Shown here: positions 35,665 through 64,000 of the stretch, piece by piece | Layout: each line of letters opens with the position of its first letter | How positions within the stretch are numbered: the stretch's first letter is position 1 | From: Elysia chlorotica | Taxonomy: Eukaryota; Mollusca; Gastropoda; Plakobranchidae | DNA: 64,000 bases | Assembly: GCA_003991915.1 (NCBI GenBank) | Contig: RQTK01000220.1 | Coordinates: 259,322-323,321, forward strand | Reading direction: 5' to 3' | Translations under genes and position numbers: made by a program | Notes under the pieces: generated by a model | Databases searched by the model: none | Seen by the model: only the letters and a program-made list of their open reading frames with translations | Told to the model about the DNA's origin: nothing

Positions 35665-36938
35665 AGGTCACTAGGACTGGGACAGTCGAACCGCACTGAC
35701 CTGGAACTTTTCAGCCTAGAGAGAAGAGTAGAGTCCCTTTATGTTTCTGTGGGTTTCTATAGCAACGATGAACATCATGCCCCGTGTGTTGACAAAAACA
35801 ATAAAAATAAAAACCAGGGAGGCGCGGAAAAAACGGGAGGGTTGGGATTAGATTATGACATTGTGGACAAAGAATCCTATAATGTATTTTGTGCATTACA
35901 AGGGCTACAGTGGGATAGCTTTTTTGTATAGGAAGCTTAGTCATGAAACGGTAAATGTAGGCCCCTATATTAATGACAAGTGTATATAAGGATTCATGCA
36001 AGACTTCACGCCTGTGGCAATTTTTGTTTGACAAGATAGAAATGTTTGTAGCCTTTGGACGGCTGTTATAGAGAAAATACCATAATTATGCTCATTTCTC
36101 TGAATTTTAGAAGAATGTTGTAGTGAAACAAGATAGTATTGCGCTAATATGTTTTATGTTAACAACAAGATAGTGATGTGTTAAGCTTTTATAAGATGTT
36201 TTATGTTAACAACAAGATAGCGATGTATTCTATATAGTCTCAGAAATCACCTCAATATAACTGTACTAAATACTGTATTGAATCACCTAGATTAAAACTA
36301 TCGATGATCAAAAGAAGAAAAACAATTATCATTCAGTGCAGATCGACTTTTAAGAACAATCGACTCAACAGTTCTTCCATGTTGTACAGATTAACCGAGA
36401 AGGCACAAAGATCTAAGTCCGGTAAGTAGTACATTGTGTCTGTAAGTGAGCACTTATTAGTTTGCTTGCAGCACCATCACTGCATGGCTAAGAGATGGGG
36501 CTTGCCAATCAGGTCTGACAGGCAGCCATGTGTGCTTTATGGGGGAAAATGTACAATCATATCTCACTCCCCTTTGTGAGCAATAGAGACAGAGTGCTAT
36601 AGCATCGTAATGTGCTTTGTGAGCAACGGAAGAATAAATTGAACAAAAACACAGCGTTATTGAGACAATAGATAAATAAATAAATAAATAAATAAGAAAA
36701 TAGAGTACACGTTTTACACACAAAAACAACGTTGGGAGAGAGGAGTACTGTAACCCCGCAGTCTGTTGTTGTGTGGGCGGGCAGGGTGGCTTGTCGCGAA
36801 GCCTGTTGTTTACATAACACTAGAGAGTCCAGCGGTGCCACTGCGCATCTCGGATGCAGTGGTGTCAGACCTCAGTTGCTGTGGTTGGATGCTTGGAGTG
36901 TGTTGTGACAGATCAGGAAAGAACTTCAGGGGTCTTTG

Positions 36939-37115
<177 letters not shown>

Positions 37116-37659
37116 AGATTCAATATGCAGTAAAAGAAAATATTAATATATCGAAGTCATCTCTGGTTATATCATAATTTCCTGTACTACTACTAGCGAC
37201 CTTTGTCATGATGTGAATCACGGTAGAGGACAGCTGAAGTTGGGATCAAGATCAAGGCTAGCAGCGTTCACTGTTTGCTCACAATACACATTTGTATGCG
37301 AATAGTTTTGTCGGTACCTAAGATTGATTATTTGTTATTATCATTTTAATGACTGGTTAGATCATTATCATTATTTACTATCCACTTGGTGCGTGGACAC
37401 ATCTATAAATGAACAACTAAATTTTAATTCTTTGTTCCATTTCTGTAAAAGCACTTCGAGATTACATACCTATATAGTTCCAAAAAAGTTTCAAACAGTT
37501 AACTGGTCTTCCCAATATCCTTTTAAGGAGACAAAAACTTACGTTAATTTTCAATAAACTTTTTGATGATTAGAAGTACAGCGATTATACTAAATTTTCA
37601 TTACATGTTAAGATCATTGATAGGACCCTCAACACATACGGAGAAAGAGAGAGGTGGGG

Positions 37660-37697
<38 letters not shown>

Positions 37698-38524
37698 ACA
37701 CACACACACACACACAGAGGGGTCTTTTAAGATAGAAAACTGTTTGGTTTTGTTTTTTATCACCGATTCCATAAGATTGTCAAACGAAATTTAGATTTCA
37801 GAAATACGTCACTAATCTCCATCAACATATAACCCACTTCATAAAAGTGTGCAGTATAAACACATAAAGCTGTGGACTCCGTCTCATACAGTAAGTTAGC
37901 CTAGTTTAGATTCTGGCGCCTCCTTCAATGTATCGATTTGCGAAAATTATCTTCTTGCACTCGTGTCTGCTCAGTGCCCATGTGCAAGACCTCTCTTTGG
38001 TTCTGAGGGGTGCAGATGACATCACTTACCCTGTGACCCATCTAAACCCTTCCTGAATCTGTCAACATCCACCTCAAAACGAGGCTGCTTGTGACGTCAT
38101 GCTATCTGGACCCACTAACCCAAATTAACCCGGTGACGGGTTCTCAGCTTTGAAGTGGAGTCTACCTGGTCCAGAGTAAAGTTCGGATTTTTTGTGTTTA
38201 ACATAATTATATAAATAAATTACTCATATCTCTCAGCTGTAGCCGCTCCATATATAAACTGTTTAGATCTAGGGCGCATATTTTCCTGGTGAGTATTGCA
38301 AGACTTCCGCCATGACCTGCAGCCTCGATGACTCATAGTTCTGCAGTTTTCGCTGCTTTATCAGCGTATAAGTTTTTTAGCGAGTCAAGTCAACGATTTG
38401 ACACAAATGTGCATATCTTTGTAAAAGAACATTAACAGTGATTGGTTTTTATCAGGTAGGCAAGTAAGGAGTGGGGAGGGGTACCGGACAAACCCATACA
38501 GTCTGATTTATGCAAGGATGAAGG

Positions 38525-38640
38525 ACGCGCCATGGTACAAGAGCAAAGCGTGAGGCTTCTGGTGGGAAGGTGTGGGTTCGATTCCACTCGCTGGCCGCAG
38601 CGTTTATTTTCTCCTACAGTTTGGGTCGGAGAACGATGAA
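38525..38640 (+). mobile_element. tRNA-like SINE head
   Basis: A perfect box B (GGTTCGATTCC, about 38575) lies about 45 bases after a box A-like TGGTACAAGAGCAAAGCG. The sequence after it does not match the CTGGTTGG family, so it may be another SINE or a tRNA pseudogene. Confidence 0.45.
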
Positions 38641-39225
38641 TGCGAACCGGCCAAATACCAGGTGTCCTGGTATCCTGCTCCGGGGGTTCGTCTCCATATA
38701 GTCTCTTTCTTAAAGCTAAGGAGATTTTGAACTATGAGATGCCTTCTCTTTCTCCGACCAAAGATTGGGATTGTTGGAGATGTGGTCCAGACACTGAAGT
38801 GACATGGCGACAACATTAGAAGGCGTCTGGGAGGGGCCAGTTGACCTACATAGCGCCGGAAGACGTTAATAACCTGTTCAACTCTCCATCTCGGCGGCTA
38901 ATTAGTGCGATCATGCACCAGCATCACGGGGAAGCCCTCGGATCTGGTGCCACCTTCACATCAAGGCGAATGAGAATGTTAGTGAACAGTGCCAGCACAG
39001 AAAACACTAATGGCTCTTTCATTATTTCATGGTTGTCAGCCTGGCCTGATTTTTGATGACCAAGCTGTGAACCCGAGATGCATGGTGTTCTCGAAGAAAG
39101 AAAAAGACATAATATGTATATAGAGAGAGAGAGAGGACAGCGAGCGGGAGAGAGAAAGGTGGAGATAAAGAGAGGGAAGAAAACACGGGGAGAGCGAGGA
39201 GAGACAGACACACAAAGGCAAAGAT

Positions 39226-39275
<50 letters not shown>

Positions 39276-40204
39276 GAAAATAAATTAAGAGATATAAACT
39301 TGGAGGGAGACATAAAGAGGGATATTTAGGGTTTGTTCTGAACTCAGAGCATCTACAATTTCTATACAGCTTAATTTAGTGGAAGCTAAAGATGAAGCCT
39401 TTCATACCGTTCAGCTTATGAAAGAACAGACTGTCTAGAGCGAAGACACCAATAAAACAAATGTGGTTGTAAGTTCAACACTTTTTTAAAGGAGTTGGCA
39501 ACAAATGTACATTTGTTTTGTGTATGTTGTGTTAGAAATCAAGGGAGGGGCGGTGAAAAGATCAGTCGGTTGTGCTTTAGACTGACAAACAGGAGCTCCG
39601 AGCATGTAACCTATAATAACTTCGGCACAGGTTTTTACGGGCACTACTCGCTTTTAGATTACATGAACTCTAATAATAAGCAACGCCAAGCCTAGCCAGG
39701 ATATTTTTCTACATAAACGGAAAATAGATTTGCGATATAAAAATTAAAAATATATAGTACTTTTCGTTTTAATACGTCTGATCAATTTCCCTGGAAACCT
39801 GGGCACGAGCTAAGGGTCAAACCTCGGACCCCCAGGCAATCAATAGAGAGCACTGCCAACTAGACTACATTTGTACCTGTACTTGCAGTAAAAATACAGC
39901 ATGATCATTGTAAAATCTTGTTTTACTAACATAGCCCCCCCCACCCCATAAAATGTGGTGCAAAGGTAAGGGGTGAGAAAAAGGAATGTCGAGTCGCACC
40001 CCTTACACAGAGACGGCTAGATGTCTTGAACAGGGATCCCATCATGGTGAGTACCAAGCAATCGGATGCACGCTCTCCGTATTCTTGTCACCACATCCTT
40101 GTCTTAATTATAAAAATAACCTGAATGTGAAATCGAAACTGCACCGCTCTCTGTTTTATTACTGTCCTTTAGTTCCCATCGGGCAATCGATCCAGTTTGA
40201 TTCA

Positions 40205-40276
40205 GTTTCCCCAATAATTGTCCCTCTGTCTAGTCTACTGACTACCCCCCATGTCACGATCCAGATCTTTTGTTTT
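40205..40276. repeat. Target-site duplication, left copy (72 bp)
   Basis: Identical to 41464-41535 over 72 bases, from GTTTCCCCAATAATTG to CAGATCTTTTGTTTT. The two copies flank the LINE fragment exactly. Confidence 0.9.
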
Positions 40277-41463
40277 CATATGTATAAAATTTTAGGTTTT
40301 CGATTCAAGAGATTCAATGTTTATTCAGTCAATATATATATATTAAGAACATACATATCGAAAATTATTTTGTCAAGCACAGGCTTAGCAAGATGAATAC
40401 ACATAAACAGTTATGCAAATATGCAACACAATTAACAAAAAGTTTTACTTAAACATAGTTGTATCTAACTAGTACACATTAATTAGGGAGAAAAAGAAAT
40501 TAAGAACTTATCATACATTCCTTATCAATATGGAAAACTGATTGCGCATTACATTAAAAAGTTCCAATAATGTGATTAAATAAAGTACATATAACAATGA
40601 CTGCAAAATGCACTATAAATGTGTTAATTAAGTTTGATTTTAAATTACTCTAAATTATTAATAAAGGCATAGAATGTAAGAGTTTACCTTGTGGTAGCAT
40701 TATAAATTTTTAAGTTCTCTTGAGCCATTGAAATGTTTGACTGCTTGTGGGTAAAAGCTCTTAACGAAGCGGCCACACCCCTTAAAGGCTCGCATTCTTC
40801 TCCCATGGGGCAGAAGATCAAAGTAACGGCTAGCAGGGTGGGAATTATCATCACGTATTTTAGCTATTTTTCTTTCCATACGAGAGATGTAAATAGTTTC
40901 AAGTGTAGGAAGGTCTACACCTGTCAGCCTTTCACTGTTACGTATAACTGAGTTTATTTTTCCAATCTCAGCTATTGGGGCGCGGTCAAACCAAACAGTG
41001 ATTGACTGCGATAGAACGCTCTCGATTATTGCCTTATAAAAGCTGACAAGTGTAGGGCCTTGAACATTGAATGATTTTAATTTTCGTAAGAAATACAACC
41101 TTTGTCTTGCTTTAGTTAAAATATGTTGAACGTTAACGTCCCATGTTAGTTTATTGGAGAGATGTGTACCCAAAAATTTAAATGTATCCACCCGTTCTAC
41201 TTGAATACCATTAATAAAAAGAGGAGGTGGGGTTGGACCCGTAAGTCGATAATCAACAATTATTTCTTTAGTTTTGCTTACGTTCAGCTGGAGGTTGTTA
41301 TTTTGACACCAGTCTGTGAGCGAGCTTACTTGCTGTCGGTATTCAACTTCATTGTTATTCTTTATAAGGCCAGTGACAGTAGTGTCATCGGCAAACTTTA
41401 TTATAAGACAATCTGAAAACTCGACTTGACAGTCAGACGTAAAAAGAGAATATAACTTAGGCG
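40277..41463 (-). mobile_element. 5'-truncated non-LTR retrotransposon (LINE) insertion
   Basis: The 1,187-bp insert lies between 72-bp direct repeats. The minus strand encodes the end of a reverse transcriptase: the IIKFADDTTVTGLI active-site region, then WCQNNNLQLNVSKTKE, FKFLGTHLSNKLTW, ARQRLYFLRKLK and a C-terminal RMERKIAKI..HPASRYFDLLP block. This arrangement is typical of CR1/L2/Rex-like LINEs. The frame is open to a stop at 40700, followed by about 420 bp of 3'UTR. The intact frame and identical duplications point to a fairly recent insertion. Confidence 0.88.
40700..41463 (-). pseudogene. LINE reverse transcriptase, C-terminal fragment
   Basis: About 254 residues from just before the catalytic FADD motif to the natural stop. 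The fingers, the first palm motifs and any endonuclease are lost by 5' truncation, so it cannot act alone. The few residues further upstream in frame come from the target-site duplication. Confidence 0.88.
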
Positions 41464-41535
41464 GTTTCCCCAATAATTGTCCCTCTGTCTAGTCTACTGA
41501 CTACCCCCCATGTCACGATCCAGATCTTTTGTTTT
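41464..41535. repeat. Target-site duplication, right copy (72 bp)
   Basis: Pairs with 40205-40276 with no difference that I can see. Confidence 0.9.
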
Positions 41536-42509
41536 TAAGGCCTATCACTTGTTTCTCCATTTTTGCTCTTAGGTTCATGAACACTCAATTGATTAATTTT
41601 TTTTTTTTTTGCCACCTTCAACTTTTCAGCTGACTCCATCTTAATATTTATCCTCAAACTCTCTCTCTCCCCCTCTCTCTCTCTATCTCTATCTCTCGCT
41701 CTCGCTCTCTCTCTCTCGACTCCACAGCAGATTTAAATCCAAACTCAATATTTATAGCACATAGATTTCCCTATTATATATAACATTATTTGGTAGATGT
41801 ATCGCGCGATCTAGTGCAGCTGAGCTTTACGGTCATTTACCAATAATGATCTCTCTAGAACCAGTTAGTACCTACATTCCAACAAGACTTTCCACACTAG
41901 TCAAGCCCGCATGCCTATTTCACGTCTCATCCTTATTATGTGAACTTGTCGCATTGCGGCCGCTCGGCTTATATAGATTTTTGTTTTTTAAGTTACTGTA
42001 GTTACAAACGCGACCGGTCCCACTACACAGCGCCAGACCTATCTGGTGATTTCTCGTCCTTCCAAGACGTCTACGATCGTAGCGTGTGTAGACCACACAA
42101 GCCCAGAGATGGGCATGTCACTATCTTTCCAAAGGTCTGACTCTGGTTGTACGTGCTAATTCCTTACCACACAAGTTATCAATCCGAAAATATTATCATC
42201 TCTGATAAGTTCTGGTTGCCAATGTTCAAAAGTTTCACTAAATAGTTGTATGCGGAGAAACAGGGCACCAGCTGAGAATCGAACCTTTGACATCCCGAGC
42301 GTCAGCCGGGAGCACTTCTGACTGACATTACCAGTGTTGGCTGCGGGTCCCGAAAACGCAAGGATCCTAAAAGATGCGCCTGGATGGTGAGCCACAGAGA
42401 AGGCACACACAATCATTTTAATTCATTTTTTAATGTAGTGATGAATAATGTGAGAAAAATTGATCCCGAGGAATTAGGACAGAAATCGCAAGCAAGTCTA
42501 GATTATGTT

Positions 42510-42582
42510 TTTGAGAGACAGAGAGACGTATAGACAGAGAGAGACAGAGAGGCATATAGACAGAGAGAGACAAAGAGAGAGT

Positions 42583-42656
<74 letters not shown>

Positions 42657-42700
42657 GACAGACAGACAGACAGAGAGACAGAGCGAGAGAGACAGAGACA
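42510..42700. repeat. GACA/GAGA microsatellite
   Basis: About 70 bp of pure GACA tetranucleotides (42583-42655) inside a longer GA-rich tract. Confidence 0.93.
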
Positions 42701-44284
42701 GAGCGGACAGAGAAGACGTCCTCCTAAAACTGAATGAAAACGAAAAAGCAATCCAGCCCTCAGTGTTTATATCTCGAGAGCTCCCGAGTTATTGCTGAAG
42801 AAGATTGCCTGTGGAGTATAGGGAGGACTGGGAGAAGAGGTTCACCGGCCGAGCCCACTGATAGGTCGTAAAACCTGGAAGGTGGAAAATTTAATGGTCA
42901 CCTCCTGGGATGCTGGACTTGAACAGTTCCATGCTGAGCCCTGTGGGCCAAGACTGGGGAGGCTCGCGGTGCAGTCGTGGTCTCTCTCTCTCTCTGTGAG
43001 AGGCCTTGTGGTTTTGTATCCTCTTGGGACTAAAAATTTAAGAGAGAGAGAGAGAGACAGACAGACAGAGAGACAGAGAGAGAGACAGACAGACAGAAGC
43101 AAAAACGACAAAGTGATGTCAAACGATTCTGCACTTTCTCTGCATTATTATTCTAAATTGTTAAACTAGAAAGACGACTCTCTAAAAAAATCAGCAATTG
43201 AAGCATCTTACTACATTACGTTTCTTTATGTATGTTCCCAATGGTGAAGGGGGGTTAAGTTGGGTTGGTTTAAAGTCAAACAGCAGCACTATATAGGCTA
43301 TTATTGTCTTAGAGTAATGAGATTTTGTTAGGGTGGGTTTACCTTTGTCTGGTTACATCTCTCAATTCCCTTAACTGATCACCCTTGTATTTACCCTCTT
43401 CTTCTATCATACGATTCCCCCCTTTGATTTCCTAGTTGCGGTAATGAGCGTCCAGTCGAGAGTGTGAGGTCTCAACCGCTGTTGCCAACCTTGAGACGCG
43501 GCGACACGAACTCGGGGGAGCTGTCGGGAAGGCAAGTGGATTCTACCTCAAGACCCATCTCCATCCTAGTTAGACTACCATCACCTCATCACAAATACCC
43601 TGGCCTCACTCCGCCACCAATCCGCAATAACTCCACAATACACCGTCATTTTATGCGGGCTCCACCCTCTTGTGTTGAGATTCAATGCAGACTGATGGAT
43701 CAATTCCGTAGCCGAGATTTAAAGAAAAACAATCTAATAGTATTTTTTTCTCTGTTTTCGCCACTGTGAAACGAAGCTTGTCTTCAGGATGAGAGATACA
43801 CCGGCGTGTCCCCATGAGATAGGGGGTGTGGCGATCCGCTAGATCTAGATCTTAAATACCCATTGTAGATACATTCTTCTTCTAGGAAATGAAACTTTCC
43901 AATTACCAATGAGTCACTTTAAAAATTGAAGAGAAAAAAGAAAAAAAAAATTATATATATATATATAGGAAGAATTTTCGGCATCCTGATACTTTTAGCA
44001 TCGACCATTCCCTTTGAAAATGAGTATAGATGGAAAAAGAAATTTCAAATCGAACACCAACCATCTATGTACCAAGATGTAGATAATATTTTCTTTTTAA
44101 TTCGGTGTTGCGTTCATAGAGACGATAGTCTCAACAATACAACGACGAACTCAACTTTTGAAGCGGCAGAACTCCTTTCACAAAACAAGTCTCTTTCTTT
44201 TAAAGTGTCATGTATCTAACGTACATCGCCAAGCCAGAAAAAAAAAATTCTTAAGTCAACAGCCTTCTGAACTCCAACAAGAAA

Positions 44285-44640
44285 AAGTCCACCAATGCGA
44301 CTCCCCTCCTGAAGGAATTGCAATGGCTACCTATAGCACAACGTATTGATTACAGGTGTGCAATTTTTTGTCACAAGTTAATGTCTACAGGGTTCTGCGC
44401 CTGAGTATATAAGAGAAATGTTGAATTTGTACCAGTTGAAACCAGCGTTACGACCGTCAAACGACGCATTAACGTTAAGTATACCAAAATACAACTTAAT
44501 AATAATCTTTTGGTGGCAGCTTTTTCTTGATATAGCCAACCATGGAATCCACTTCCAAAGATACTTCGAGACACGACAAACCAGTTTTAAAAGTCAATTG
44601 AAACATTATTTATTTTTCAAAGCTGCTGCCGCTGTTGCTT
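44285..44640 (+). mobile_element. Decayed LINE 3' end
   Basis: With frame changes, the plus strand reads TPLLKELQWLPIAQRIDYRC, then APEYIREMLNLYQ, SNDALTLSIPKYNL and SFKSQLKHYLFF. These are the usual closing blocks of many animal LINE polymerases (HWLP..RI.YK, SLRSS, SFKS.LKTYLF). A stop and a frameshift after CHKLMSTG show it is dead. The ATT microsatellite at 44648 sits where a LINE tail is expected. It belongs to a lineage different from the 40.7-kb insertion. Confidence 0.75.
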
Positions 44641-44647
44641 TTACATG

Positions 44648-44649
44648 TA

Positions 44650-44726
<77 letters not shown>
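44648..44726. repeat. ATT microsatellite at the end of the LINE
   Basis: ATT triplets with one phase slip near 44686; possibly grown from the LINE tail. Confidence 0.93.
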
Positions 44727-44727
<1 letters not shown>

Positions 44728-45065
44728 TTGTAATATTGTTACTATTTTCAAAATTATAATTATAATGTAGGCGTCTCAAGGGTACATGCACTAATAATAG
44801 GGAAACAGACAAACACTTTTAAACAGACTGGCAGAGACAATACGGATGAGATAGCAAACACTCAAAACAAGCTTCTCAACAAAGCAAGACTTGAGACACA
44901 GTGGAATAGTTCTGTCCATGAGCTTTATTTGTGAAATCCAATTTTTTGTTATTTTGTTTCTTCTGCTAAAACCTCTTCCTTGCTTGTTCAATGACGTTCA
45001 CGGCAACTATAGAGCACAGTCTCACATAAAACCGCAAAGCAGATTTATTAATCTCTCTCAGTCTC

Positions 45066-45193
<128 letters not shown>

Positions 45194-47066
45194 CCCACAC
45201 TCACACAGGTCTCTACCTAAAACAAATGAATCTGACCACCTGCAGGTTTTAAGCGACCAAACACCATTAAAAAATAGTTTTCTAAATAGTTTTCTTTTGG
45301 TGCTTTGCTATAACCATTACAACAAACAAATGTATGGCTTATTTTTTCAACAAAGGTAAGTTGTCCTCGCCACCAGACATATGGAAATAAGCTAGAAGAT
45401 TGAGCTTTGCAGAATCCCCCGAGGGGAGCATTGGAAAATTTTAACCCAGAGTAAGAGAGCTCCGCCCTCTCTCCCAAAACCTGTCAGTTGTTTGAGACAA
45501 AACTGTTCCCAGTTGGTGAAGCTTTTCCAAGCCGAAAGTTAAATCTAAACTTGCCAACTAAGTCCCTTAACTGCATGTTTCACCGATAACAGAACGAGGG
45601 CTCTAGCAAAAGCAGAAACAATTGACAAGGGCAGATAATCATTGTCAGGCATCAATAATAAAGTAAGCAACAACTCAAAGTATTTAACAAAGCAAACCAC
45701 ACACTGAAAAATCGGAAAAAAGCACAAAATAAATAACTGTCGAAACATTAGAAATATGTCCATTTTCTGTCGGAAATGTTTTCAAAATTAAGAAAGACTT
45801 GTGACATACATATATGTACACAAAACAAAATCAATTATTATTATAAAAGCATTCATTTCATACAGAGAACATTTACTTTTTTTTTACACAACCATCGAGT
45901 TGATGGGGGCGGTAACTAGAAGTGAAGTGATTTTTCTTGTTTCCCGTATGATCAGTTAGTTCCTGCCAATTTGTTCTCCTACTGCACTAGACCTAGCTCA
46001 AACCTTGCTGCCATGCCACAAGAGGATTCTCATTTTGCCAACTCTTTCATTGTTAGGCTTTTTACCATAAATTTTACCCCTGATTGCCAAGGCTCAGAGA
46101 TAACTAGTGCTTTCACAAAGCAGAAAAATGTGTAATGAAGAGACACAAATATTGTACTTTTGATGATGTATTCTTCAATTTCGCTTCAATTGACAGTGGC
46201 TGCTCTAGTCAAGTTTTCATGGCTAGTGACCAAAGTGGACATGGGCAGAGAGTAACGTTAACATCTCAGAATAACTTAAAACCTGCAGAAAGGGTAAAAA
46301 TACTCCGGCTGGTTCTCTTCGACCACTGAAATGATAACAGATCCCCTGCACAATTTACAGCCAACGCTGCAAGTAAGTCAACTCACTTACATGAAAACAT
46401 CAACCTTGAACTATGTGCCCCTGCTTTAGAGTACTGAAGGAATTTATTGGAGATCCAGGGAAAAATAATTTAAGTTAAGTGAAAATCCACATATAATAAA
46501 GTGTCTACTGTAGCCAGCCCCCTGATTTTCCCTCCATTCCTTTTAACACATGCACCTTCAAAATAAAGATCCATGTGGGTATTTAAGCTTTTTTTTTCTT
46601 TTTTGCTGCAACGTTATGTTCTGTGTTATTTACTAGAGACCAAATGCTATCAAATTATTGCCCATTTCTTTAAAGCAATGGTAGTCTATTTAGAGAAACT
46701 CAAACTTATATCGTACAATACAATGTAGTAATGTACCCAGAAATAACAGGTCAAATGTCAATATTTTATAAGAAAACCTCCATTTGATAGATTAAACCTT
46801 TTTCGAGATGTTCCTCTTTAACATTTTCAGACATGTTGCAACTTGGATATCTCTCCTAAGACTAGATAAAGGACACAAAAATGTACAAACAATAAATCAA
46901 AATTCATACGAGTGGCTTCTTATAACTTTTTCTCCTCTCTGTTTCCACTTCTAACTCGGTTAATTTTGTTCTCTTCTCTTCTCTCCAATTCAATTAAATG
47001 ACTTTTTTCCATCCTCTCATGAATATGACAAATACCAAAAATATTTATCTCTGTATCTGTGTAGTC

Positions 47067-47072
47067 TTTATT
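47067..47072 (-). promoter_or_regulatory. USP47: Candidate polyadenylation signal AATAAA for USP47
   Basis: TTTATT on the plus strand is the first such hexamer downstream of the USP47 stop, giving a 3'UTR of about 0.7 kb. A GT-rich stretch on the correct side was not demonstrated. Confidence 0.3.
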
Positions 47073-47809
47073 TTTGTTGTTTTTTGTGGTTGAAGATTTA
47101 TCTTATTGAGGGGTGTGGCCTGAAAAGTACAATACTTTTTTTAAAGCGCATTGAATGAAGGAGTTGCCCTGAGGAATACACCCCATCTAGCCCCACCCTG
47201 ACAACAGCTGGGCCACTTCACTTGGAAAAGAGCCCTGCACTATTTGAGTTAATTTGAGAAAACTTGAAATAACTTTTAAACATATCATATATTAAAGTTT
47301 GTTTTCAGAGAAAGACAGAGAACTTGATTGTTTGTGGCTGATAAATATGTGTGCAATGTCAGCCTTGTTTTAAATGTACAACAATATCCATGGAAATTTG
47401 ATATTTTTGTCATTTTTGCCACGATTTCCAAAAGATGTGGTTTAAAGTAATACATGCAAATCATTCAAATAATACAGAAACATTTTGCAAGGCAAAACAG
47501 ACATTTTTATAAAGCAATTTAGGTCAAACACTCTTTTCTCACTATACGTGCACAAGAAAACTCACAGGTTGAAAACTGTTATTCACACATTATGAGCGAA
47601 TCATTTGTCTGTTACCACCATCTGGCTTTACAGGCAGCCATTCTGAGCTGGCATATTTAATTAACTTTTGAAGCTGTGAAAACAGTTCCTCCTCTTGAGC
47701 GCAAGAACTTCCTCTACAGATTGTATCGAGACTCGAGTGCCCCTGTTTTGCTCCAGCCTCCAGCCACACCCTCAGTGAGCTCTTGAACAGAGAAAACTTT
47801 CCCTAGACA

Positions 47810-63743
<15,934 letters not shown>

Positions 63744-64000
63744 CTGGTGCAATTGGAACAAAAAACAATTTTTGTTTAAATAGCAATTGCTATAAAGTTC
63801 AGGTGGGTATGAGCAGCAGCAGAGTTAGTGCTCTCGAGAAAGAGATGGAGGTCCACTGTTTAAATCTCTGTTGTTTTAATAATAATCCTGTTTTAATAGG
63901 ATTTTTTAGAAGCCTATGAGGGGTGTTAAATAAATCAAATGTTACTTTTTTTTCTCACAAAGTCTCAAATTGCTTAAGAAATGTTCCATTAAACCTCATA
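63744..64000. other. USP47 intron reaching the window edge
   Basis: No further exon is seen; the protease-domain exons should follow to the right. Confidence 0.6.

Noticed and set aside
43437..43769. Possible exon after a TAG acceptor (peptide with ERPVESVRSQPLLPTL)
   Set aside because: Base composition is gene-like at the start but I recognise no family, and no donor or neighbouring exon supports it.

Overview
This is eukaryotic (animal) DNA. The genes are split by phased introns, and intergenic and intronic DNA is loaded with simple repeats (CT/GA, AT, GTT, AAT, GACA), minisatellites and tRNA-derived SINE pieces. The protein content (an arrestin-domain protein, an SLC5-type transporter, a USP47 orthologue) and the repeat style suggest a lophotrochozoan, most likely a gastropod mollusc. 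The species is an inference; no name can be read from the sequence.

Three genes can be supported. (1) 3375-14125, plus strand: the body and 3' end of an alpha-arrestin (ARRDC-type) gene, seen as five exons with matching splice phases except around one missing piece of about 20-25 codons. Its first exon(s) are not visible and probably lie upstream of the window. (2) 26798-28624, minus strand: a complete single-exon SLC5 sodium/solute symporter of 608 residues, closest in type to the monocarboxylate/multivitamin branch. (3) 47810-63743, minus strand: seventeen consecutive exon positions of the C-terminal part of USP47 (about 1,121 residues), one of them tandemly duplicated. The catalytic protease domain is encoded beyond the right edge. 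Nothing suggests the three genes act in one pathway.

Layout: 1-3374 holds no recognised exon, only CT tracts and a SINE. 3375-14125 is the arrestin gene with introns full of satellites, including about 700 bp of pure AT. 14126-26797 is intergenic, with an assembly gap (16639-17051), long minisatellites and segmental duplications. 26798-28624 is the SLC5 gene. 28625-47066 is intergenic, with a hairpin element, one truncated LINE flanked by a 72-bp target-site duplication (40205-41535), a second degraded LINE (about 44285-44640) and simple repeats. 47810-64000 is USP47.

The most striking feature is that several minisatellites are seeded exactly on gene-structure boundaries. In the arrestin gene, three successive 3' splice sites, each with the first 15-20 bases of its exon, have been multiplied about 10, 6 and 15 times. 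In USP47 one 5' splice site is repeated three times and one whole 69-bp exon is duplicated in frame. In SLC5 the stop codon and last 16 codons lie inside a satellite unit. This is a testable pattern of decoy splice sites and repeat-driven exon-edge evolution.
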